A stretch of 50,150 nucleotides of DNA from Guillardia theta CCMP2712. Lineage: Eukaryota > Cryptophyceae > Pyrenomonadales > Geminigeraceae. The notes under the pieces were generated by a model that was given only the letters and a program-made list of their open reading frames with translations, ran no database searches and was not told the DNA's origin. Shown one piece after another: positions 32,245 through 41,942 of the stretch. The stretch is taken from contig NW_005434609.1 in assembly GCF_000315625.1 (NCBI RefSeq), forward strand, positions 241,602 through 291,751, read 5' to 3'. The position numbers were made by a program, and so were the translations under genes. How positions within the stretch are numbered: position 1 is the stretch's first letter; each line of letters starts with the position of its first letter.

Positions 32245-33832
32245 GTTTCCTCGAGAGAAGAGCCTCTGGGAAGGACAAGCAAATTAGCCAACTTTTGACC
32301 CCTTAGGTCCAACACAGATGATAAAATCATCAACACAGCGAGGCTATCCGAGCACTACCCTCAGATCGGTTCACAAGCTCATTCCGATCAGCACATACAG
32401 CAAACTTGTTCCCTCACCATGTTTGCCAGCGGATCATTCGAGTCGCTAATCCTACCATGACCTGGCAATTGTGATCCCTCTGCCTGCTTCGCAAGCCATG
32501 CCCTCGGATGGTATCCTGCACCAGAGCCCCATCATTGCCGCTCACACTTTCATCGAGCGCGTCTACTGAATTTTACCTCCAAGGTCCTCCAGCTCTGTCC
32601 TGCCTTGGTTCGACTCCAGCCTGTTGGATATAAAACATCACGATCTGCCCCAATGTGAGAGGAGCTGGAGCTTCACCTGGTCAGGAGGAATCCTCCAAGG
32701 GCTACCGACAGCAGGCCAAGAGCCTGACAGGGGGTTGTCACGAGGAGAGCAATAGGATTATTGTAGAAACGTTCATTCAATGTTTCCTTCGAACCGCACT
32801 CCTCTCTTTGTCTCTGTCTCTGTCTCTCCTTCCAAACCTACTCTAGTCCCTTTCATCTTGTCCTCGTGGTATATCTTGCGTCATCAAAGTACAACATGTG
32901 ACTCAATTCAATCCTTCAGAGACATCATTTCTCGTTCATAATCCTGCTCCTGCTCCTGCCTCCTGCCTCCTGCCTCCTGCCTCCTACTCATGCACAGAGC
33001 TCACTTCTTCTTACTTACATAACCCCTCCTGTTTGTTCCTCCTCCATCCTTTTCCTCCGTCCTCCTCCTCGACTTACCGCTACTCGCCAACCAGCTGCCA
33101 TGGTCTCCCAAGAGTCGCGCTGTTACACTACGGTTATAAAATATCACCGTTACATTTAAAACCGCCGCATGTTGCCCGACTTCACTTGTAACAAGTAAAC
33201 TGAAAACAACATTTTATATATCATAAATGTGATAGTAACTTTAAAAAGTTTGTAATAAATGAAGCATTCCTATACTATTGGACTGTACCAGTAAATCGCT
33301 TTTAATTAAACATCTGACCCCTCCAGGGGGGTTCCATCTGACTTCCCAATGTCACTGAATTACTAGGGCCTAGTCATAGGCGATCATCATATATCCTAGC
33401 ACCAATATACTACCCCTACCCCCAACATAAAAGTGAGTATACCCCACCCCTCAGTTACAGGTCTAAAATGTATCTCCGACACCCGTACTCTCAGCCTTCC
33501 TCCGACTGGTTTGATATCCGATCAATGCCAACCGCTGGCGCCCGGAAGATCGGCAACAGAAGAGGCTATGGCGGGAGCCTAGGGAGAGGAAGGAGGTGAA
33601 GGAGGAAGGGTAGACACCAGTGAGAGAGAAGAGACATGCTGGAAGGTGCTGGACAGAGACGGCGTGAAGCCTCCCCAAGTCAACCATAACAGGATCGACT
33701 CACCTCAATTGGCTCGGCTTCCACGACGTGGCTTAGAGACTGAGCCGTAGCTGAGGCAAGGCAGGGCTGTCCGACTGTGTTACTGACAACTGTTTGTTAC
33801 AACAAGGGCAGTCACTAGCAACACCTCACATC
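32245..33832. other. Intergenic region with pyrimidine repeats and TACCCC tract
   Basis: It contains a (CTGCCTC)n-type heptamer run at about 32945-32990, A/T-rich sequence around 33190-33310, and a TACCCC tract at about 33300-33470. I see no supported gene. Confidence 0.65.
33300..33475 (-). repeat. Strand-biased TACCCC tract
   Basis: Words such as CTACCCCTACCCCC and TACCCCACCCC occur on the plus strand, the reverse orientation of the GGGGTA tracts at 23570 and 28770. Confidence 0.55.
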
Positions 33833-36787
33833 ATGATGCAAGCACAGCCAACAACCGATGATTATCAAGCGTTGGGGCACACACAGAACATGTTTGAAGT
33901 TCTCGACGAGCTAGACAAGATATGTGCTGGTATGCCTCGAATCTTGCGACAGAAGCAACCAAGGAAAGCGATCCCAAAGGCTTCAGATCAGCGATCACAG
34001 CGAGCAAGAGGGGGAACCCCCTTGTATCATCATCACAATCTCATACATGGCAATCCTCGAGGCAGGACTCCTCCAGACAGCAGGTTTCGGTCCCTCTCCT
34101 CCATGAGCATCGTCACTCCATCAGGTCTCTCACCGAGTCCTGCCAGTCAAGACGTCGAAGGCTCGAAAGATGACCTATGGCAGCACCAGCAAGAAGCAGA
34201 GGACCGCGTCAGGTACTTACAACATCCTGCTGCTGCTCTCATGAGTGACTTGACTGGGATCATCTAGTGGAGGGGAGAAAGGGCACGGATGGGTAACAAG
34301 AAGCTGGGATGAATCGCTAGGGAGAGAATCGTTGACAAACGCGCGAAACTTTCCGAGGCTCTCCAAGTTGTCTGGCAGCAACACTCAGAGTCTTCTCAAA
34401 CTCTCTGCGTTCAAGGAAAGTCTGAAGATCACAGAAGGGATGATCAACGGCAAAGGTTTCTGCCGCACGCCGCTACAAGTCTTTGCTCTTGCTTTTTCTC
34501 CTTTCTCTCCTCGGACATCCTTTCAGCCTCCGTGATCTTTATGTCTCACATACTCACAATTTTCTTCATTACTGATTTCAACTCTATGACTCATCCTGGC
34601 CTTGGCAGAAGAATCTCTAACGTTGAGCAAGACCCAAACGATTCCTCGCTTTGTGAAGCTGGAGAAGTGGACGAAGAAAGTGTCTAAGAGTTTGTGAGTC
34701 TGTTGCTTCATTGTCCAGCTCAACTGACCCTGATATGCCATCACAGAGGTTTTCAATGTGACGTTCAGCAAATGGAGGAGAAGATGAAAAGCTTTGGGCG
34801 ACTCATTGTAGACGAGCTTGCAAAAGCTCACGCACGAGTCAGGTCTGCAGTGGCAGTGTGTCTGCTTGCGATGCTGGATTATCCTTAGCTTGATGATCAG
34901 GATGCAAGCTTTAAAGGACCAGATGAAAGGTGCGAACAAATGAAACTGATCTTGTTGTCCACTCTTCTCATATGAATGTGGTTGCCTGGCACACCCCAAC
35001 AACTGCCGAACTAGGCACTGTCTGAAATGATTTCCAGAGAGGAACAAGGAGAAAATCGCTTCCTTTCGCAGCTCATGGCCATCAAGCACGGCACAAGTCG
35101 ACGATGTGATGGTGGCGGAAGAGGAAGACGAAGTCCAAAGGGTGCTCGGGGCACTGGAGAATGAACCTCCTGCTGACTTCGAGTCCTTGCCTGAGCAAGC
35201 GCTGAGGGAGGCAGACGTGCTGCTCCTCGACTCTGCTGGGAACCACGTGGAGGTAACCAGGGTCGCCGTTGATTTGCTCTTTGAGCTTGCGGGCATGCTG
35301 CAAAGTAAGATTGGACAGCCCATCCTCGACCTGGCAAAGATCCTCCGCAAGTCGATCTATTCCTCTTCTTTCACCATCAAGAATCACCCTGACGAGCTCT
35401 CTGCCCCGATCTCCTCGCCCATCGTGGATGACCCCTTCTCTTCCTCCCACAGCAAGCAGGACAGGGCGCTGTTTGAGGAGATAGCCTACTTTGATCTGAT
35501 GAAGAGGAAGGAAATCTGGACCGCCAGCCTGCCGGGAGAGATAGAGAGGCTCTCCGACGAGCTTAACCAGCTCGTTACAGAGCTTAGGGCTCTGAAAGAC
35601 AGGTGAAGTGATTTTGTCCACCTCCGCTGCCTCTTCCTCTTCTCCCTTGCTTTCTCTACCACCTCCCACACTCTCCTTCACGTCGTGCTCCATCTCAACT
35701 TACAACCTCTGCGCAGCTGCGCCGAGTTAGAGAAGAAGGTTCAGCATCCTTCGGACGAGGTCAAGAGAGTGTACAAAGAGAACGAGCAGCTGTTGAAGGA
35801 CAACCAGCGATGGTTCGAGAAGTTCAAGGAAGCGACCAGCGCACACCTCGAAGCTGTCGCCATCATACAGCGAGTTTCACAGCAGCGCGACATTCTTGTC
35901 GCAGAGAACGATGTCCTCACGGCCAAGGTGAGAAGGCGAGGCAGGAGCAGGGTGAGATCAGATCGACGAGCGAGGAGAGTTGAGGAGGGATGGAGCAGGC
36001 GAGATGGGGGAGGAGCGGTGAGAACAGAGAGCAAAGCGCTGAAGAGAATAACGAGCGAGTGAAAGAGAAATAGAGAAGGAAGAAGGCAAGAGAGCAAGGC
36101 AAGCATGGAAAGAATCTTGTGAATGGGACTTCAGTCACTAGCCTCCTAGTAGCGCATCGCTCTTCTACCCTCTCACAATAACTCCTATAATCTCCCTAAG
36201 ACCTCCCTAAGACCTCTAAGACCCTTTAAGACACGGTCACTTCCATTGCTTCACCAAGAGAATCTCCTCCTCCTCCTCCTCCTCCTCCTCCTCCTCCTCC
36301 TCCCCCATTCACTTTGTCCTTCAGATCTCCGAGCTCGACCCTCGCCACACTGCCATCGATTCTCGACTCAAGGCGGCCATGGCGACGGGGTCAGACATCG
36401 CGCTCTACCCCAACAAGCACTTGGACCAGCAGGCAGAGATATCAAGGCTGCCATCGGACCCGCCGGAGGACGAGGAAGATTGGATTGACTCGAGCGCAGT
36501 TCAGGTCTCCCTCCTCCTCCCGTCCTCTCGTCCCCCCTGCTCTCCGTCCCAAACTCTGTTTTCAAGTTTCCCCACTTCCGTGTCGTTGGCGCCGTAGAGC
36601 CTCGAGTCTCCCGCTCTCAAGCGGCTTCTCCTCCCTCCTGCCGTCAACTCACTGTCCGAGTGACTGCGTCCCGCAGGTCTCCCGTGTCAAACTTCCCATG
36701 CTCAAGCACAACCAGTCGATAGTCGGTCGGCTCAAGATGAACCTGACGAGTCTCGCGGAGGCTATCGGGGAGGAAGCCTATGATTGA
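33833..36787 (+). CDS. Coiled-coil protein of unknown function, 598 aa
   Basis: Exons: 33833-34212, 34321-34455, 34527-34531, 34609-34693, 34747-34842, 34901-34929, 35038-35602, 35717-35927, 36325-36504 and 36677-36787. The sum is 599 codons. Helical, Glu/Lys/Gln/Arg-rich segments dominate residues ~125-215, ~395-415 and ~420-490 (for example YKENEQLLKDNQRWFEKF). A Ser/Pro-rich part lies between residues 60 and 115. The last exon ends LTSLAEAIGEEAYD. No enzyme motif, membrane helix or signal peptide is visible. The joint between exons 2 and 4 works only with a 5-nt exon (CCTCC), which is the weak point; the flanking exons are well supported by strong donors. The 397-nt intron before exon 9 holds a (CTC)n tract. 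It could be a flagellar or cytoskeletal protein, but this is a guess from composition. Confidence 0.65.
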
Positions 36788-37239
36788 TCGGTGATCGGAG
36801 CAGCGTCACGAGTCGCCAAGTTTGACAGCCCACCGGGGGCCGCAGTGCGATCGGATCACGGCAGATTACTGAGTAAAGCCTGATTCGATGAGTGCCGAAA
36901 ATTGCCGTCACTGACTAGGGCCGGTTCCGTGGCCTGCTGGGTGACCTGTGACTTTTACTCAAAGTTAAGTTAAAAAGCAGTATTTTGACTCGGTCGTGAC
37001 TGCTGCGTGACTGCAAGAGTGCGGTCTACCATCTTTCTGGTCGACGTCGCATCTTCACGTGAGCAGGAAAGCGGAGGGGTCCTGGACGAGGAAGAGGCGG
37101 AGGGAGAGGAACAGGAGAAGGAAGAAGCACAGCTAGTAGAAGAGCAGGAGGGGATAACACAAGACCCATCGTACATAGGTAAGGAGGAGCTAGTCGCGTG
37201 CGAAGGAGGAGGCAACTTTTGTCGCGCCAGCCATAAACT
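36788..37239. other. Intergenic region with GC-rich patch and dispersed motif
   Basis: CACTGA/GTGAC-rich sequence (about 36795-36950) ends in motif copy 2. A purine-rich stretch (about 37060-37160) directly precedes RPB10; its open frame is acidic but lacks splice support, so I read it as 5' flank. Confidence 0.55.
36955..36974 (+). repeat. Dispersed ACTCAAAGTTAAGTTAAA motif, copy 2
   Basis: TT plus the full 18-base core; the bases after it (AAGCAG) differ from the TCA that follows copy 1. Confidence 0.85.
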
Positions 37240-37667
37240 ATGATAATACCAGTGAGGTGCTTCACCTGCGGCAAGGTAGTTGATCCAACTGTGGGTTATG
37301 GTGCCTGACGTGTTTTAGGTCATTGGGAACAAGTGGTACAAGTACCTGGACTTGCTTCACTGTGGCTATCAGGAGGCCAAAGCTTTCGAAGAGCTTGAAT
37401 TGAATAGATACTGTGAGTTTTGATAACAAGAGCGCAAGAGGCAGCCGGGGGGATGAGGCAGGGAGGAAGAGGGGAGAGGCAAGAGGGATCGACGAAGAGG
37501 GGAGGGGAGGGAGGCAGGGGGAGGCAGGAGGAGCCATGGGAGATGATGGCAAGGTGACTGGGAAATTTTCAGGTTGCAGGAGAATGTTGATGACGCATGT
37601 AGACTTGATTGAAAAGCTCATGGAATACAATCGTGAGATTTATTTTGACCTCATCCTTATGGATTGA
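37240..37667 (+). CDS. RPB10: RNA polymerase subunit RPB10 (RPABC5), 74 aa
   Basis: Three exons: 37240-37275, 37319-37412 and 37573-37667. Introns of 43 and 160 nt are in phases 0 and 1. The protein opens MIIPVRCFTCGK, the near-invariant start of RPB10. It continues with GNKWYKYL and ends its core with RYCCRRMLMTHVDLIEK. The zinc ligands are C7, C10, C44 and C45. RPB10 is shared by RNA polymerases I, II and III and stabilises the two large subunits in the nucleus. The last ~10 residues (REIYFDLILMD) are a hydrophobic/acidic tail, slightly longer than the usual short end. The second intron is purine-rich. Identity is very secure because both ends and all zinc ligands are present. Confidence 0.96.
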
Positions 37668-38189
37668 CTCTGCTCTTATCACAGCTCTCGAGAATACAGA
37701 CACAGGAGAAGACTGATATATGTATGACATAAATCAACGTTGGTCCTCCCTTATGGTCTATCGTGTGTTTTGCAAAGTCATCGTGTGTTTTGCAAAGTCA
37801 GCTCAGACGTGCTGGTCACGTTCTCCATCTGCCTCCCGCGCTCTATGTGCTTGACCTGTTGCTCCAGTTAGGTTCTTTGAGCCTTCCCTTGCTGCTTCTC
37901 CTCTCGCTCTTCCCTCCAGGTTGTTTTGATCGAATCTCCCCTTGTCTGTTTCTTCATATTCCCTCGCCCTCGTTTCCCTCTCGTTCATGTCCTCCCACTT
38001 GTCCTGCAGGGAAATGCGATGAGAATGTGAGGAGGAGGAGATGTAGGAAGGACGAGTTGCGGAAGGAGGCAGAGGCTTGCGCGAGTCTAGTTGCTGATGG
38101 GTAAACCTGAGCCTCCGAGGCTGAGCCTGGTCACATGGCTTGTACCTGACAGGAGTCCAATGGTTCATACAGTTCAAGCGCAGGGTTGC

Positions 38190-39170
38190 CAACAGCGGCG
38201 GCTCAGTCCGGAGTTCGATCACACAAGGCCGCTGATCGGACCGTGAGGCACCATCACCTACAAACCGTTCCGTCAGATCATCATCTGCGCGGGTCAGTGA
38301 CGCCGAACGGCGGCAGCAAACTCTCAGCACCGTGAGACTAAGCGGCTTATCAAGTTGACCCAGTCTGCAGTCCGCAACTGTCGGAGATCCAGGATGGAGC
38401 CTGAACTTGTGCAATGGAACCCGCCGACTAGCCCACCAGGCGAGGATGAGCCTAGTAACGCCGGGCCTTTCAAGTACTCAAAGTTAAGTTAAATCATTGA
38501 ATCAGAACGATGAGCTAGCTATCATGATGACCGTACGGTGCCAGTACGGTCACGGAGTGACTGAGTGACGGCCGCTCAGCCGGGCCGCTGGGCCTCAGTG
38601 TACTTAAGTTAAACGCCGGGTCACGGGAGGCTTCAAGTTAGTACCGTCCGTTAACTGTAAGTTAACTTGCCAAGTTGTTAAATTACGACCGGGGTGACCG
38701 GCCCGCCGGGGACAATCCGATGAGGCCGATGAGATACAAGGCTCAGGGAACCGCGGCACTGCGCCGCAAACCTTGACTCGGTGACGGTGGCACTGCCGGG
38801 TGCGAAGGAGGCTACCCGGCGCGGCCGCGGCCCGACTCGGGGCCGCGGGCCCGGCGCGACGATCGGAAGGTGCCCGGCGCACCGACTCAGCGAGCCTCGG
38901 AGTCACGAGTCCGATCGCCCAGGCTGCCGAGTCGAGTCCGGCATGATCCGGTCAGCCTCGCCGGGCCGGGATCCGAGCCTGGGCCCGGGCTCGGCCCCGG
39001 CTGAGTGCACCGTGCCACGGTGAACGGGCCGCGCGGCCCGTCGCCGCCACTGATACCGGCCCGTGCAGTGCCGCCGCACGGTGACCCGTCGCATCAGTCT
39101 ATACGAGTCACAGACTCAGAGTCATGGGCCGGCCGGTACCGAGCCGGGCTACCGTTTCCGAGTTCCGAAA
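38190..39170. repeat. GC-rich intergenic island, largest in window
   Basis: Dense CCGGGCC, GGCCGCGG, GAGTGACTGAGTGACGG and GACTCAG words. TTAAGTTAA words lie at about 38604-38612 and 38637-38666. Motif copy 3 lies inside it (38475) and copies 4 and 5 at its right edge. Confidence 0.75.
38475..38498 (+). repeat. Dispersed ACTCAAAGTTAAGTTAAA motif, copy 3
   Basis: T plus the full core plus TCATT, the same continuation as copy 1 (TCATT). Confidence 0.85.
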
Positions 39171-39171
39171 G

Positions 39172-39201
39172 TTTACTCAAAGTGAAAGTTAAGTTAAATC
39201 A
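39172..39201 (+). repeat. Dispersed motif, copy 4 with short internal insertion
   Basis: TTTACTCAAAG is followed by TGAA and then AGTTAAGTTAAATCA, a slippage-like expansion of the core. The TCA continuation is kept. Confidence 0.8.
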
Positions 39202-39231
39202 GGACGGCGAGGACAATCAGTACCTACTTTC

Positions 39232-39253
39232 TTTACTCAAAGTTAAGTTAAAT
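39232..39253 (+). repeat. Dispersed ACTCAAAGTTAAGTTAAA motif, copy 5
   Basis: TTT plus the full core plus T, only ~60 bp after copy 4. Confidence 0.85.
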
Positions 39254-39493
39254 ATCAGTACGAAGGTACTACGGTGCGATGCTACCAGATACGCAGGTAC
39301 GTGCGATACGGAGGTACGCCAGGATGATGAGATTGCCGTTGCGCGGGAGTCGAACTGCTGACAAGCGACTCTCGGGCAGGTATTCGAAAAGAAGTGCTTT
39401 AAAGTGGCTTGCAGTCAATGCTGACCAGTATCTTTACCACTGGCAAGAGGGTTTTAAAAGGGAGCAACAGATTCAGCACAACACCAAATCTCA

Positions 39494-39901
39494 ATGCTGG
39501 TCCGCAACGAGCGATCCCTTTCAACCTCCTCCCTCCTCCCTCTCTCCCTCTCTCCCTCTGCCTCCCCTAACATCGCAGCAAACAGAAGACCTTCGCCATG
39601 CTCTGTTCCATCTGCCCGTAGGACTTCACAATCGCCTTTGCCCCGATCATTATCCCTGAATGCCTTATCTGTGTCTGAGCAATATTCATGGGACGAGCAT
39701 ATCGGAGCCCTAGGCATCGATGAGGATAGATTTGCACAGCTTTCAGACTGGAAACGAAGAGCGCTCGGCTGCATCGCTAGATCTATCAAGTACATCACGG
39801 ATGAGCAAACGCTGGAAGGCGGTAGCGTGGACGGCAAATTTCTTCGATGCTCTGTTGAGGGGGTAGAGGGAGAGGAGAGTACATGGGTCGAGAAATTATG
39901 A
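39494..39901 (+). CDS. Small protein of unrecognised family, paralogue A, 135 aa
   Basis: A single open exon starts at an ATG. The first ~70 residues are Ser/Pro/Arg-rich. The C-terminal ~50 residues hold DEDRFAQLSDWKRRALGCIA then IKYI, a GG-x-x-DG pair and a final Cys. The same core is found on the opposite strand at 40717-41184 with 20 identical positions of 45 aligned by eye (shared D-x-D-x-F, L-x-x-WK-x-RAL-x-C-x-A-x-S, YI, GG-x-x-DG-x-x-x-x-C). Conservation of this core, but not of the low-complexity lead, argues that it is a real coding unit. An upstream exon cannot be excluded. No known domain is recognised. Confidence 0.55.
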   Translation: MLVRNERSLSTSSLLPLSLSPSASPNIAANRRPSPCSVPSARRTSQSPLPRSLSLNALSVSEQYSWDEHIGALGIDEDRFAQLSDWKRRALGCIARSIKYITDEQTLEGGSVDGKFLRCSVEGVEGEESTWVEKL

Positions 39902-40716
39902 GTGTACCCTGGGTATCAAGTACATTTGTGAGCTAGCCGGTGTCAGCTTAGTATGACAATCAGGAGTGTGGACTGTTAGAGGTGTTGAGGGATAAAAAGA
40001 TTCAGAATAAAGTTATATTGATATCAAGGAGTGTCCTCATCGATGTGTAAAACAGAGGTCCCTTCTTCCTGTTCACGTCTTTGTATGAATTTCAATGCGA
40101 CCTTCTTGTGGTGGAATACGATCTTGGATGCGACCTCCAAATGACTTTGACTTCATGGTTATTTACCTCTCTTCCGGATATCAACGATTGTTTGAATCAT
40201 TGTCTTTTCAAGTTGTAAACAACTCACTGCCTCTTAGTGTAGTCCAACCTCGGCACGTCATAACAGGCCATCATTAGCTGGATCACAAGGAAACAAGAAT
40301 CGGCAAAGCCTCTGATGCAAATTGCCAGGCATGGAGGTCTGTATGTAAGTTAGTGTATGTTGTATGCAACTACTACACGTAGTGCGATTCTTTGATCCGG
40401 CGTTATACATGTGCACAAGTGATTGTTTGCGACTACTACGAGTTTCTCAAAGCTGCACAGATATCATGTTTTCTTGGAAACTGATACACAACAGACGTGA
40501 TCTGACATGTGTAAATATTGAATTGTGAAGTGAGGGGGTCTGATGAGTAACAGCAGAATATGGCAACTTTCAAATAGAATAGCGTAATCCCGTTTGAGGT
40601 TTTCAATTATAGTTATTTGCCAGCATTGCTTGAACACCATTGTGATGATTTCATTCATTGAAAGTCTAATTTACATCGTACACAGTACTGAGCACCATCC
40701 ATAAGCTATCTGCTCA
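39902..40716. other. Convergent intergenic region
   Basis: A/T-rich 3' flanking sequence lies between the two convergent paralogues. No coding or RNA feature could be supported. Confidence 0.6.
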
Positions 40717-41184
40717 TCACACAGTCCAACCCCTCGCACATTCAATCGTTGACCCGTCCAAGTTTCCTCCCCTTCGCTCTCGCTCTTCGCAGATGTACCG
40801 CATGGAGTTTGCCAGGCAAACCAGCGCTCGTTGCTTCCAAGCAGGCAATCTCTGAAAGAGGTCTTTATCTGTGTCCAAGATGGAGGCGCTATCGTTGGGG
40901 GAGCCGGGAGAGGATCTGTCCGAGCCTGAGTAAGGAGTTGGGGATGGGGTGCGCATTGATTCTTTAAGATGATTAGGGGGAGCAAGAGTGAGGGCGAGGA
41001 GGAGCAAGAGTGAGGGCGAGGAGGAGCAAGAGTGAGGGCGAGGAGGAGCAAGAGTCAGGGCGAGGAGGAGCAAGAGTGAGGGCGAGGAGGAGCAAAGAGT
41101 CAAAAGGATTTCTAGGTGATAACAGTGGGCGGGTGGAGCTGTAGAGACAGGCAGAGGGAGAACAAGAAGGGCATATGTAACCAT
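40717..41184 (-). CDS. Small protein of unrecognised family, paralogue B, 155 aa
   Basis: The open frame runs from ATG at 41184 to TGA at 40717. The N-terminal half is read through a 22-bp tandem repeat and is Leu/Ser/Pro-rich, so it may instead be an intron, with the true start further in (for example the Met before RTPSPTPYSGSD, encoded near 40960). The C-terminal core reads DTDKDLFQRLPAWKQRALVC then SMRYI and GG-x-x-DG-x-x-x-x-C, matching paralogue A on the other strand. The convergent inverted arrangement within 1.7 kb suggests an inverted local duplication. Confidence 0.5.
   Translation of the reverse strand: MVTYALLVLPLPVSTAPPAHCYHLEILLTLCSSSPSLLLLLALTLAPPRPHSCSSSPSLLLLLALTLAPPNHLKESMRTPSPTPYSGSDRSSPGSPNDSASILDTDKDLFQRLPAWKQRALVCLANSMRYICEERERRGGNLDGSTIECARGWTV
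40980..41095 (+). repeat. 22-bp tandem repeat, ~5 copies
   Basis: The unit GAGCAAGAGTGAGGGCGAGG plus AG repeats about five times; one copy has GTCAGGG in place of GTGAGGG. Confidence 0.95.
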
Positions 41185-41942
41185 CCATTCCTTTGACTTC
41201 TTTGCTAAAACTTCTTAGCTCGGGGTTCAAATTGAAAAGAACTCCTTTTGAATCTTGTGTTTTTACAACATATCCTCCTTAGCTCCGAGAGGTCGCTGGG
41301 TGCACGGGTCCTTTTGATAGCTCAAACAGGGTACTGTATTTGCACCCCCGTGCAATCAGATGCTGAGACTTCTTTACTACAGGATCTGTCAACCTAACGT
41401 AAAGCCGATGACGAACTGGATGACGCATATCTACTGTCTAGCTGGTTATTCGGCGCTGCCCGCAACGTATTTGGAAATCTACTAGGCTACCCCCCCCCCT
41501 TGATACCATTGAAATACCGTAGTACTACTTGAACCCGTGGAGTGGGAACATGGGATCAGTTCTCGCAGTGGCTGGTCAAACTTTTGCCTCTGTCACGGCG
41601 TAGGTTGCACCTAAAGCCGAGGGAGTTGCGAAGTCCATGCAGGTGCCGAGATGCTGGCTGACCCGCCTCGGAGTTTTTACGACGGTGGGTCATAAGCGGC
41701 AAGAAGTCAACGGCAGCAGACTCCGGGGCGAAAAGCAACGCTTCACAGAGTCAAGATCCGCAGGCTTCAGCGGTGGCACGGCGGGAACTTGCGGCCGGTT
41801 TTTGGCCGCAATCAAGTTTTACAGCGGCCAGCCTCGGAGAAAGGCCCCGCCGGGCCCGGACTTCCTATCATTCAGGCCGCCCGGCCGGCTGACGGATGGC
41901 ACGCCCGGCCACTGGCAGTGGACTCTGAAGATCACTGAGGCT
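41185..41942. other. Intergenic region with GC-rich island
   Basis: A/T-balanced sequence with a C run at 41491-41499 is followed by GCCGGGCCCGGACTT-type island sequence at about 41750-41930. No gene was seen. Confidence 0.6.

Larger units (their letters stand above)
37668..39493. other. Long intergenic region with GC-rich islands and motif copies
   Basis: It contains a 20-bp perfect direct repeat (37761-37780 / 37781-37800), GC-rich island sequence, and three motif copies. No gene could be supported; open frames across the GC-rich parts occur on both strands and look compositional. Confidence 0.7.

Noticed and set aside
38190-39170. tRNA or rRNA genes in GC-rich islands (words such as GTTCGATCAC)
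   Set aside because: No cloverleaf with matching A and B boxes could be drawn, and no rRNA core sequence was recognised.
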